Of a DNA stretch of 64,000 bases, positions 45,204-53,702 are shown piece after piece. The stretch spans positions 1 to 64,000 of the forward strand of contig CBDURO010000004.1 of the NCBI GenBank assembly GCA_965369995.1. Reading direction: 5' to 3'. The number at the start of each line of letters is the position of its first letter. Position 1 is the stretch's first letter. The notes below the pieces were generated by a model that saw only the letters and a list, made by a program, of their open reading frames with translations, did no database searches and was not told the origin of the DNA. Both the position numbers and the translations under genes were made by a program. The stretch is from JAHJCW01 sp965369995 (GTDB taxonomy: Bacteria > Fidelibacterota > Marinisomatia > Marinisomatales > JAHJCW01).

Positions 45204-45659
45204 CTATTGCAGGGTTTTCTTAACTTTTATTATTAAATCATTTACATTGTTCACGGAAATAACACCCGGAATGTCCCAAGTATTATAACCAAAAACAGGT
45301 ATTTCTAGCTGCAAGCCATAGGCTATTTCGCTTAAAGTTCCGTAATTACCGGCAATTGCAATTGCAATATCACAATTAAGTGCTATCAAAGCATTTCGAG
45401 TAATTCCCATATTAGTTAAAATAGGGATTGTTAGATATTTATTACTTTCATCAAGATTATCACCTTTTAACAAACCAATACTAATTCCGTTACCGATACT
45501 GACACCTTTGCAAATAGCTTCCATAACACCTTCACTACCACCACAAAATACTAAAAAGTTTTCCTTGGCAAGTAATTTACCGATTTCTACCGTGTCGTTA
45601 TAAGTATCTTTATCAATATCTCTGCCGCCAAAAACAGCGATTCTTGCAGCGTAGCTCAT
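45204..45659 (-). CDS. TIGR00725/LOG-like nucleotide-binding protein
   Basis: A 151-residue Rossmann-like protein of the TIGR00725 family, related to lysine-decarboxylase-like (LOG) and DprA folds. Motifs are IAVFGGRDIDKDT, LVFCGGSEGVMEAICKG and IAIAGNYGTLSEIAYGL. The family's function is undefined; a nucleotide or nucleoside substrate is inferred from relatives. Its first base is the last base of asnS, giving a one-base overlap. Confidence 0.85.
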   Translation of the reverse strand: MSYAARIAVFGGRDIDKDTYNDTVEIGKLLAKENFLVFCGGSEGVMEAICKGVSIGNGISIGLLKGDNLDESNKYLTIPILTNMGITRNALIALNCDIAIAIAGNYGTLSEIAYGLQLEIPVFGYNTWDIPGVISVNNVNDLIIKVKKTLQ

Positions 45660-46951
45660 TATGGCTCCAATCTTGTTATTGTACGCGGAAACGGAATTGT
45701 TTCGCGAATGTGTTTAATCCCGCAAATCCATGCAACAGTTCTTTCTATACCTAGTCCAAATCCGGAATGTGGAACACTTCCATATATCCTTAAGTCAAGA
45801 TACCATTTGAAAGGAGTCATTGGTAAGTCATGTTTTAATATACGTTTAACTAAGGTATCATGATTATCCTCACGCTGACCACCACCTACAATTTCTCCGT
45901 AACCTTCAGGTGCTAATACATCCATACCGAGTGCTAATTCTTCATTGTCCGGTGCTCGTTTCATGTAAAAAGCTTTAATATCAGCCGGCCAACGATGTAT
46001 TATAACAGGCTTATCAAACTGTTCTGCGATTACTGTTTCATCGGTTCCACCGAAATCGCTTCCATATTCAAAATCAACACCATTATCTTTTAATAATTTA
46101 GCCGCTTCATCATAAGTTAATCGAGGAAATGGTGCTTTAATTTTCTCTAATTTTGAAATATCTCTTTCAAGAAAATTCAACTCTTCTTTACTATTTTCAA
46201 GGCATTGCTCAACTATATAGACAATTAATTTTTCTGCCCATTCCATATTTTCTTCGATATCGCAATAAGCAATTTCCGGTTCGAGCATCCAAAATTCCGT
46301 TAAATGTCTGCGAGTTTTAGATTTTTCAGCACGAAATGTCGGACCAAAAACATAAACTCTATTGAAAGCCATCGCTCCCGCTTCACCATACAATTGTCCG
46401 GTTTGCGATAAATAAGCCGTACGACCATAATAATCTACGTTAAATAAACTTGTCGTTTCTTCCGCGGCATTAGCTGTTAGCATAGGCGCATCAAATAATA
46501 CAAAATCATTATTATCAAAAAAGTCCCGTGACGCTTTTACAATTTGATGTCGTACTTTTAAAATTGCATGCTGTTTTTTTGAACGAATCCATAGATGTCT
46601 GTTATCCATTAAAAAAGCTGTACCGTGCTCCTTAGGTGTAATCGGATATTCTTCGGCTATTTGATGTATTTCGATAGATTTTACGCCAAGTTCAACTCCT
46701 CCAACAGCTCGTTTCTCCAAACGAACGATTCCGGTTACTGTTACTGATGATTCTTGTGTTAATAATTCTTCTTTTTTAAATGTTTCTTCATCAACTTCGC
46801 TTTTCACAACAACGCATTGCAGCATTTCGGTACCGTCACGCAAAATTAAAAACCATATTTTTCCGATTGAACGAACATTATATACCCAACCGTTTAAGGT
46901 AACTTCATTCCCATCATGTTTCTTTAAATCTTTTATAAATATTTTTTCCAT
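45659..46951 (-). CDS. asnS: Asparaginyl-tRNA synthetase
   Basis: AsnS charges tRNA-Asn with asparagine. The 430-residue class II enzyme has an N-terminal OB-fold anticodon-binding domain, class II motif 2 in VFGPTFRAEKSKTRRHLTEFW and motif 3 in GFGLGIERTVAWIC. Length is on the short side of normal, as for archaeal-type AsnS. The presence of AsnRS suggests direct charging of tRNA-Asn. It lies 25 bases downstream of the lptE start side. Confidence 0.96.
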   Translation of the reverse strand: MEKIFIKDLKKHDGNEVTLNGWVYNVRSIGKIWFLILRDGTEMLQCVVVKSEVDEETFKKEELLTQESSVTVTGIVRLEKRAVGGVELGVKSIEIHQIAEEYPITPKEHGTAFLMDNRHLWIRSKKQHAILKVRHQIVKASRDFFDNNDFVLFDAPMLTANAAEETTSLFNVDYYGRTAYLSQTGQLYGEAGAMAFNRVYVFGPTFRAEKSKTRRHLTEFWMLEPEIAYCDIEENMEWAEKLIVYIVEQCLENSKEELNFLERDISKLEKIKAPFPRLTYDEAAKLLKDNGVDFEYGSDFGGTDETVIAEQFDKPVIIHRWPADIKAFYMKRAPDNEELALGMDVLAPEGYGEIVGGGQREDNHDTLVKRILKHDLPMTPFKWYLDLRIYGSVPHSGFGLGIERTVAWICGIKHIRETIPFPRTITRLEP

Positions 46952-46976
46952 ATCCTTTATTAACTCTATTTTTGTT

Positions 46977-47537
46977 TTACCAAGATGTTAGTATATTATT
47001 AACAATATCTTCGGCAATTTTTGTTATTGCAATTTTTGTAGCAAATGAACGTGGTTCTCCGAATTCATCATCATCTTCTTCATCAATTTTACCGTCGCCA
47101 TCATTATCGATTCCATCGGTGTTTATATCACCGGATAAACCATAGGCACCCCAACCTGAATATCTCTTTTTTAACAAATCAACATCATTATTAACATCAT
47201 TCCAAGTAATATCCATAGTTATATTAATTCGGTATTCCGATACAGCTTCTTCGCTGCTAAAAGTGTATGGAGCATCTTCCAAACTTATTATCGTACCTCG
47301 TAAGATTGAATCGGCATTACCCTCATCTACAATACGCAATATATTTTCTTCATTGAATACCTCAATAATATTGTCAGTAATACTTTCGGCAATCCCGAAT
47401 TCTGCAGTCTGATTATTAACTAAAGGTATGGCAATACTTTTGATATGCGGAGGAATTGAACCGGCCATTGAATAAAAACCGCATCCAGCAATCATGAAAA
47501 CTGATAATATCAAAATAGTATAAATTATTCTCTTCAA
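46977..47537 (-). CDS. lptE: LptE-like lipoprotein with an EF-hand-type insertion
   Basis: LptE is the outer-membrane lipoprotein that plugs and assembles the LPS translocon LptD. The 186-residue protein has a lipobox (IAGC, Cys19) followed by FYSMAGSIPPHIKSIAIP, which matches the family start. It also has the usual beta pattern and a C-terminal helix with IAITKIAEDIVNNI. Unusually, between the last strand (YSGWGAYG) and the helix there is DINTDGIDNDGDGK then IDEEDDDE. This includes a complete 12-residue EF-hand calcium loop from Asp144 to Asp155. It is one base from the sigma-54 activator gene. Confidence 0.8.
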   Translation of the reverse strand: MKRIIYTILILSVFMIAGCGFYSMAGSIPPHIKSIAIPLVNNQTAEFGIAESITDNIIEVFNEENILRIVDEGNADSILRGTIISLEDAPYTFSSEEAVSEYRINITMDITWNDVNNDVDLLKKRYSGWGAYGLSGDINTDGIDNDGDGKIDEEDDDEFGEPRSFATKIAITKIAEDIVNNILTSW

Positions 47538-47538
47538 A

Positions 47539-48732
47539 TCATTTCCTTTTAATTTTTGGTTCTAATCCGTATTCGGTAATTTTACGATATAGTGTTCTTT
47601 CGCTCATTCCTAATGATTGCGCAGCAGCACGTCTATTATTATTAAAATATTTTAACGTTCTTTCAATGGCCTCTTGGTTTATTTCCTCAAGTTTAAATTC
47701 GCCAATAGCATCCAATCTAATTAAATTATTGGTATGATCACTGATTTTCAAATCATCCTGAGTTCTAAGATGCGGTAAATATTGAATATCATTTTGGGGA
47801 TGTTGTAATTCAGCATTCATCATTCCTTTAATATCTTCCACATCTTGCCGTAATAATAATAATTGCCTTAATATTAATTCCCGTTCCGCTCTTTCAGGAG
47901 ATTGATCTAAAATTACCGGTAATTTCTGATTAAACTCAATCGTTGGTAAAACCGGTTCCAAATGATGTTCGATCATTTCTTGAGTTATTCGTTCACCTTT
48001 CTCTAAAACGATAATTTTTTCAACAAAATTTTTAAGTTCCCGAACATTTCCTGGCCAATCATATTGTTTCATTAAACGGATTGCTTCGGGCATAAAACCG
48101 CGATAGGCAATATCATTATTTCTTGTGAATTGTAAAGCGAATCGTTCTACAAGGTAGAATAAATCTTCTATTCTTCTACGAAGAGCGGGAACATTAATTG
48201 TGACAGTCTTTAATCGATAATACAGGTCTTGACGGAATTCCCCTCTTCTAACTAATTCGCCCAAATCTTTATTTGTAGCTGCTATCACTCTAACATCTGA
48301 ATAAAGAGTTTTCGAATCACCAACTCTCATAAATTCACCGGTTTCTATGACTCTTAATAATTTTACCTGAGTTTCAAGAGGAGTTTCGCCGATTTCATCA
48401 AGGAATATTGTACCTTTATGAGCAGATTCAAAATACCCTTTTCTATCACTTTCAGCACCTGTGTACGCTCCTTTTTTATGTCCGAATAACTCACTTTCGA
48501 TTATACCTGCGGGAATTGCACCACAATTTACGGTAACCAATTCTTTATTTGTTCGCTTGCTCACAGAATGCAGAGCTTTTGCTACCATCTCCTTGCCAAC
48601 ACCGGAGTCTCCGGTAATCAACACGGAAATATCAACAGGACCCACTTGGGCTATCATTTCAATTACTTGTTTGATAGTATCAGAATTCCCGATAATCCCG
48701 GATTGCTTTTGTAATTTATTTATATCAATCAT
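47539..48732 (-). CDS. Sigma-54-dependent activator without a sensor domain
   Basis: A 397-residue bacterial enhancer-binding protein. The AAA+ domain starts almost at the N-terminus, with Walker A GDSGVGKE (41-48), the sigma-54 contact loop as GAYTGA (88-93) and Walker B GTIFLDEIGE (107-116). The C-terminal Fis-type helix-turn-helix reads RAAAQSLGMSERTLYRKI. There is no receiver, GAF or PAS domain, so control must come from elsewhere or be constitutive. It implies an rpoN gene. It abuts lptE by one base, which may link it to envelope control, an inference. Confidence 0.92.
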   Translation of the reverse strand: MIDINKLQKQSGIIGNSDTIKQVIEMIAQVGPVDISVLITGDSGVGKEMVAKALHSVSKRTNKELVTVNCGAIPAGIIESELFGHKKGAYTGAESDRKGYFESAHKGTIFLDEIGETPLETQVKLLRVIETGEFMRVGDSKTLYSDVRVIAATNKDLGELVRRGEFRQDLYYRLKTVTINVPALRRRIEDLFYLVERFALQFTRNNDIAYRGFMPEAIRLMKQYDWPGNVRELKNFVEKIIVLEKGERITQEMIEHHLEPVLPTIEFNQKLPVILDQSPERAERELILRQLLLLRQDVEDIKGMMNAELQHPQNDIQYLPHLRTQDDLKISDHTNNLIRLDAIGEFKLEEINQEAIERTLKYFNNNRRAAAQSLGMSERTLYRKITEYGLEPKIKRK

Positions 48733-48761
48733 TATTTTATTTACTTATTACGTATTACTAA

Positions 48762-49739
48762 TTACTCCTCACCGTTTTTATATATATTCCACATGGATTC
48801 CAAAATCGTCTCTAAATCTGAGTATTTTGCTTCCCAATTAAGTATTTTATTCGCTTTAGTAAAACTAGCCACAACTGTATCCGGGTCACCTTCTCGACGA
48901 CCAATAATTTCATATGGAATATCTTTTCCGGTTATTTCTATTGCTTTATTAATTGCCTCCAAAACAGAGTATCCTCGTTCAGTAGATAGATTAACAATTA
49001 AATTTTTCTCATTCTCCATAAGATATTTTAATGCTAAAACGTGAGCCACAGCCAAGTCATTTACATGAATATAATCTCTCACGCCGGTACCATCGATTGT
49101 ATCGTAATCATTACCGTAAACTTGGACTTTATCACGCATTCCGCTTGCCGTTTCCATGATAATCGGTAATAAATTATTCGGATTATTTTCCTTTCCGGTA
49201 ATCCGACCTTTTACATCGTAACCGGCAGCATTAAAATACCGCAAAGCTACATAATTCAATCCTTTTAATTGACTGTACCACTTTAGGTTATCTTCAACAA
49301 ATACTTTTGTATAACCGTAATAATTCGAAGGATTTATCGGATGTTTTTCATCCATCGGAAGATAACTTGGGAAACCATAAACAGCAGCAGTTGAAGAAAA
49401 CACAAAATTCTTGATACCGGCATCGGTAACTGCATTTAATAAATTCATAGAACCTAAAATATTATTTTCAGCATATTTTTCCGGTTTTACCATTGATTCA
49501 CCGGCAGCTTTCCATGCTGCGAGATGAATAACAGCATCAAAGTTTTTATTATTTAAAGCTTTAGATAGTTGTTGCTTGTCTAAAGTTGAATCAAGTACAA
49601 AATCTGCTCTTTTATCAATATTTTCTTCTCTACCTAGAGACATATCATCATAAATAGTGACTTCATGTCCTGCGTCGCATAATTCATATACTACGTGCGA
49701 ACCAATATATCCGGCTCCGCCTGTTACAAATATTTTCAT
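48762..49739 (-). CDS. galE: UDP-glucose 4-epimerase
   Basis: A 325-residue short-chain dehydrogenase/reductase that interconverts UDP-glucose and UDP-galactose for surface sugars. The NAD site GGAGYIGSH is at residues 7-15, the catalytic Ser-Ser in FSSTAAVYG, and the Tyr-x-x-x-Lys in YYGYTK. The C-terminal substrate domain contains GTGVRDYIHVNDLA. It lies downstream of uvrB. Epimerase specificity (UDP-Glc versus UDP-GlcNAc) is not decided. Confidence 0.93.
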   Translation of the reverse strand: MKIFVTGGAGYIGSHVVYELCDAGHEVTIYDDMSLGREENIDKRADFVLDSTLDKQQLSKALNNKNFDAVIHLAAWKAAGESMVKPEKYAENNILGSMNLLNAVTDAGIKNFVFSSTAAVYGFPSYLPMDEKHPINPSNYYGYTKVFVEDNLKWYSQLKGLNYVALRYFNAAGYDVKGRITGKENNPNNLLPIIMETASGMRDKVQVYGNDYDTIDGTGVRDYIHVNDLAVAHVLALKYLMENEKNLIVNLSTERGYSVLEAINKAIEITGKDIPYEIIGRREGDPDTVVASFTKANKILNWEAKYSDLETILESMWNIYKNGEE

Positions 49740-49778
49740 TTACAATTCCATAAATCTTAATGTTTTATACTATATTTC

Positions 49779-51782
49779 CTAACCAAATTTAGTACCAAGT
49801 TCTTTTTCAAGTTTAGTTATTTCATCCCTCAAAGAAGCGGCTTTTTCAAATTCTAATTTCTCAGCGGCGTCTAACATTTCTCGCCGCATCATTTCTAAGG
49901 CAGCTTGCTTATCCAATAAATCAAAATCGCTGCCGCTTCTTTTCGACTTATATTCAAATTCCTCTATTCGGTAGGCATCGGCTACGGCGGTAGTGTGCAT
50001 CACATCTTCTACCGATTTGTATATTGATTTCGGAGTAATCTTATGCAATTTATTGTATTCCTGTTGGATTGTCCGTCGTCTTGCTGTTTCGTCAATCAGA
50101 TATTCCATTGCTTCCGTAACTCTATCTCCATACAAAATTACTTTACCTCCAATATTACGCGATGCTCTTCCGGCAACCTGCATTAATGAGCTCTTAGATC
50201 GTAAAAACCCCTGTTTATCAGCATCTAATACCGCTACTAGCGATACCTCCGGCAAATCCAAGCCTTCCCGCAACAGATTGATTCCAACAAGCACATCAAA
50301 CTCACCTAACCGTAAATCACGTAAAATCTTCACACGCTCAATAGATTTTACCTCTGAATGTAAATATTTTACTCTAAGATTCATACCTCGCAAGTATTCA
50401 GTTAAATCCTCCGACATACGTTTTGTTAATGTTGTAATTAGAGTACGTTCCTGCTTGGTTACGCGTTTACGGATTTCTCCAATTAAATCATCAATTTGTC
50501 CTTTGGTTCCTCGAACTTCTACCTCAGAATCAATCAAACCCGTAGGACGTATTATTTGCTCAACTATAACACCATTACTAAGTTCCAGTTCTGTATCAGC
50601 CGGAGTAGCGGAAGCAAATATTATCTGATTTTGCAATGGTAAAAATTCGTCAATTTTTAAGGGGCGATTATCCAAAGCACTTGGTAATCTAAATCCATAA
50701 TCCACTAAAACTTCCTTACGTTTCCTATCTCCGTTATACATTCCCCTAATTTGTGGTAATGACACATGCGATTCATCCAAAATTGTAATAAAATTCTTCG
50801 GGAAAAAATCGATTAACGTCCAAGGTCTTTCACCCGGTTTCCGATTTGCAAAATAGCGTGAGTAATTTTCAATTCCGGAACAATAACCGACTTCACGCAT
50901 CATTTCTAAATCGAAATTTGTTCTCTGTTCAATCCGTTGCGCTTCGAGTAATTTACCTTGTGATTGCAGTTCTTGAAGTCTGTCTTTTAATTCCAATTTG
51001 ATTTCACCAATCGCTTTTAAAACCGTATCTCTTTCAGTAACAAAATGTTTGGCAGGGAATATTGCTGCAGAGTTCATTTCTCTCACAATTTCACCGGTAA
51101 TTGGATCAAATGATGAAATATTATCTATTTCGGAACCAAATAATTCAATTCGTAAACATGTATCAGTATAAGCTGGATATAATTCAATTACATCTCCTCT
51201 AACACGGAAATTTCCGCGCTCCAAAACCATATCATTCCTGACATAGAAAATGTTAATTAATTGTGATAATAATGAACGTCGTTCAATTGATTTACCTTTT
51301 TTCAATTTAACTACATTTTTTTCGTAATCGCTAGGTGACCCGATACCATAAATACACGAAACCGAACTGACTACTATAACATCTTTCCGTTCAATTAAGG
51401 AACTTGTGGTTTTCAAGCGTAATTTGTCAATTTCATCGTTCATCGAAAAATCTTTTTCGATAAATGTATCGGTCACAGGTAAATAGGCTTCCGGCTGATA
51501 ATAATCATAATAACTGATAAAATATTCTACTGCATTATCTGGAAAAAGCGTTTTGAATTCTCCATATAGTTGAGCAGCCAAAGTTTTATTATGCGAAATA
51601 ATTAAAGTCGGTCTTTGTACTTTTTCGATAACTTTGGCAATTGTATAAGTTTTTCCAGAACCCGTCACACCAAGTAGAGTTTGATGTTTAGTACCTTGCT
51701 TTAATCCGTCTACTAACTCATTAATTGCGGAAGGTTGATCACCGCTTGGCTCATAATTGGAACGTACTTTAAACTCTGCCAT
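49779..51782 (-). CDS. uvrB: Excinuclease ABC subunit B
   Basis: UvrB is the damage-verification helicase of nucleotide excision repair. The 667-residue protein is complete: Walker A GVTGSGKT (38-45), the beta-hairpin YYDYYQPEAYLP, the DEAD-type motif DESH, helicase motif VAGRASRNIGGKVI and a C-terminal UVR domain that binds UvrC. It starts the minus-strand run that ends at the lptE side and is divergent from rpsT. Damage inducibility was not evident in the shared upstream region. Confidence 0.97.
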   Translation of the reverse strand: MAEFKVRSNYEPSGDQPSAINELVDGLKQGTKHQTLLGVTGSGKTYTIAKVIEKVQRPTLIISHNKTLAAQLYGEFKTLFPDNAVEYFISYYDYYQPEAYLPVTDTFIEKDFSMNDEIDKLRLKTTSSLIERKDVIVVSSVSCIYGIGSPSDYEKNVVKLKKGKSIERRSLLSQLINIFYVRNDMVLERGNFRVRGDVIELYPAYTDTCLRIELFGSEIDNISSFDPITGEIVREMNSAAIFPAKHFVTERDTVLKAIGEIKLELKDRLQELQSQGKLLEAQRIEQRTNFDLEMMREVGYCSGIENYSRYFANRKPGERPWTLIDFFPKNFITILDESHVSLPQIRGMYNGDRKRKEVLVDYGFRLPSALDNRPLKIDEFLPLQNQIIFASATPADTELELSNGVIVEQIIRPTGLIDSEVEVRGTKGQIDDLIGEIRKRVTKQERTLITTLTKRMSEDLTEYLRGMNLRVKYLHSEVKSIERVKILRDLRLGEFDVLVGINLLREGLDLPEVSLVAVLDADKQGFLRSKSSLMQVAGRASRNIGGKVILYGDRVTEAMEYLIDETARRRTIQQEYNKLHKITPKSIYKSVEDVMHTTAVADAYRIEEFEYKSKRSGSDFDLLDKQAALEMMRREMLDAAEKLEFEKAASLRDEITKLEKELGTKFG

Positions 51783-51880
51783 AATGGCTAAAATTACGTC
51801 GATACATCAATTTAGGTCAATGGCAGAGAATATTAATTGCATATACTTAAATGCATTACTAAATAAAACTATGATAGACA

Positions 51881-51909
51881 TTGACTTATACAAAATATCA
51901 AAATAATTT
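51881..51909 (+). promoter_or_regulatory. Sigma-70-type promoter for rpsT
   Basis: TTGACT (51881-51886), an exact 17-base spacer and TAATTT (51904-51909) match a primary-sigma promoter. It lies 33 bases before the rpsT ATG, with AAGGAA (51925-51930) between. Confidence 0.5.
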
Positions 51910-51942
51910 CTCGCCCTAAATAAAAAGGAATATTAATACTTA

Positions 51943-52200
51943 ATGGATAGACACGCACAACAAATTAAACGCGAACGACAAGATAAAGCCCGTGGTGAAA
52001 TAAACTCACGCAACAGATCAAAAATGCGTACACTTATTAAAAAGGTTTTAGCAACAAAAGATCAAAAGAAAGCCGAAAGTTTTTATAAAGAGACTGTTAG
52101 CTTTATTGATAAAATGGCTTCGAAAAATTTAATTCATAAAAAAACAGCCGGACGTCGCAAAGCTTTAATTACCCGCCATTTAAATTCAATTACAAAGTAA
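51943..52200 (+). CDS. rpsT: 30S ribosomal protein S20
   Basis: An 85-residue basic helical protein of the small ribosomal subunit, binding 16S rRNA. It has the family pattern SRNRSKMRTLIKKV-like sequence (NSRNRSKMRTLIKKVLATK), FIDKMASKNLIHKKTAGRRK and a Lys/Arg-rich helix throughout. A promoter is visible upstream. It stands as a single gene between uvrB (divergent) and guaB (convergent). Confidence 0.96.
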   Translation: MDRHAQQIKRERQDKARGEINSRNRSKMRTLIKKVLATKDQKKAESFYKETVSFIDKMASKNLIHKKTAGRRKALITRHLNSITK

Positions 52201-52225
52201 TCATTTAATATTATTTATAATTGAT

Positions 52226-53695
52226 CTAATTATCTGACACTTGATAATTAGGCGATTCTTTTACTATTCGCACTTCGTGGGGATGGCTTTCTTTAATTCC
52301 TGCTGCTGAAATTTGTATAAATTTTGAATTTTTACCAAATTCCTTAATAGTTTTTACACCACAATATCCCATAGACGACCTAACGCCACCTAATAATTGA
52401 TGAATCGCATTACTGACAGCACCTCTGTAAGGAACCATCCCTTCAATTCCTTCCGGAACTAATTTGGTTGCTTCCGTCCCTTCTTGGAAATATCTATCAC
52501 CACTGCCCTGGCTCATAGCACCTAAAGAACCCATTCCGCGATACGCTTTGTATTGTCTCCCTTCGTATAAAATTGATTCACCGGGGCTTTCCTCCATTCC
52601 GGCTAACAAACTGCCTAGCATTACTACGTCAGCACCGGCTGCTATCGCTTTAGCGATGTCACCACTATATCGAATACCACCATCCGCGATCACTGGAATA
52701 TTATGTTTTCTTGCTTCATCAACTCCGTCCATTATTGCTGAAAGCTGCGGAACGCCGACCCCTGCAATTACTCTCGTTGTGCAACTTGCACCCGCTCCAA
52801 TACCAATTTTTACGGAATCTACACCACTATCGATTAATGCTTTAGTGCCATCAGCTGTGGCAACATTCCCAACAATTAAATCGGTATTTCCAATCTTAGA
52901 TTTAATTGTTTCAACGGTGTTTAACACTCCTTTGGAATGACCATGCGCAGTATCAATGACAATAGCATCAACTTCAGCTTGACTCAATGCTACTGCACGT
53001 TCAATGGCATCTTTGCCAACGCCTACTGCCGCCGCAACCCGCAATCTTCCACTTTTATCTTTACATGAATTAGGAAACTCTTCCTTTTTCTGAATATCTT
53101 TTACAGTTATTAATCCAACTAACTCGCCATTTTTATCTACTACCAATAATTTCTCGATTCGGTATTTTTGTAATATTTCTTTTGCTTTTTCCAGTGTCGT
53201 CCCAATCGGAACAGTGATCAAATTTTCAGACGTCATCCTTTCAGTTACCAATAGTGAAAGGTCATCTTCAAATCTGATATCCCTATTAGTTAGAATACCT
53301 TTTAATTTCTTTCCATCGATCACAGGAAGTCCGCTGATTCTATATTTAGCCATTAAAGCTTTTGCTTCACCAATTGATTTATCCATATCTAAAGTGATTG
53401 GATTCATAATCATTCCACTTTCCGACCGCTTAACAATATCAACCATCTCTACTTGACGTGCTATACTTAAATTCTTGTGAATCACTCCCATTCCACCAGC
53501 ACGCGCTAAAGCGATTGCCATTGCTGATTCCGTTACGGTATCCATTGCAGCGCTTAAAATTGGAATATTTAACGAAATTGATTTTGTTAATCGAGTAGAT
53601 AGATCAACACCTCGAGGAAGTATTGATGATTTCTGCGGAACAAGTAAAACATCATCAAAAGTTAACGAATATTTAAATGGGGGACGATTACTCAT
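52226..53695 (-). CDS. guaB: Inosine-5'-monophosphate dehydrogenase
   Basis: GuaB oxidises IMP to XMP, the committed step to GMP. The 489-residue protein has the TIM-barrel catalytic core interrupted by a CBS-domain pair (about residues 95-200). Catalytic Cys lies in GIGAGASCTTRVIAG, and the flap includes YRGMGSLGAM. The pattern is that of a normal housekeeping enzyme. It lies eight bases from hutH downstream on the transcribed strand. Its presence means purine interconversion is intact irrespective of the degenerate PurL homologue at 18.9 kb. Confidence 0.97.
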   Translation of the reverse strand: MSNRPPFKYSLTFDDVLLVPQKSSILPRGVDLSTRLTKSISLNIPILSAAMDTVTESAMAIALARAGGMGVIHKNLSIARQVEMVDIVKRSESGMIMNPITLDMDKSIGEAKALMAKYRISGLPVIDGKKLKGILTNRDIRFEDDLSLLVTERMTSENLITVPIGTTLEKAKEILQKYRIEKLLVVDKNGELVGLITVKDIQKKEEFPNSCKDKSGRLRVAAAVGVGKDAIERAVALSQAEVDAIVIDTAHGHSKGVLNTVETIKSKIGNTDLIVGNVATADGTKALIDSGVDSVKIGIGAGASCTTRVIAGVGVPQLSAIMDGVDEARKHNIPVIADGGIRYSGDIAKAIAAGADVVMLGSLLAGMEESPGESILYEGRQYKAYRGMGSLGAMSQGSGDRYFQEGTEATKLVPEGIEGMVPYRGAVSNAIHQLLGGVRSSMGYCGVKTIKEFGKNSKFIQISAAGIKESHPHEVRIVKESPNYQVSDN

Positions 53696-53702
53696 ATAAT
53701 AT

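Noticed and set aside
49993..50628. 211-residue plus-strand frame
   Set aside because: Antisense shadow of uvrB.
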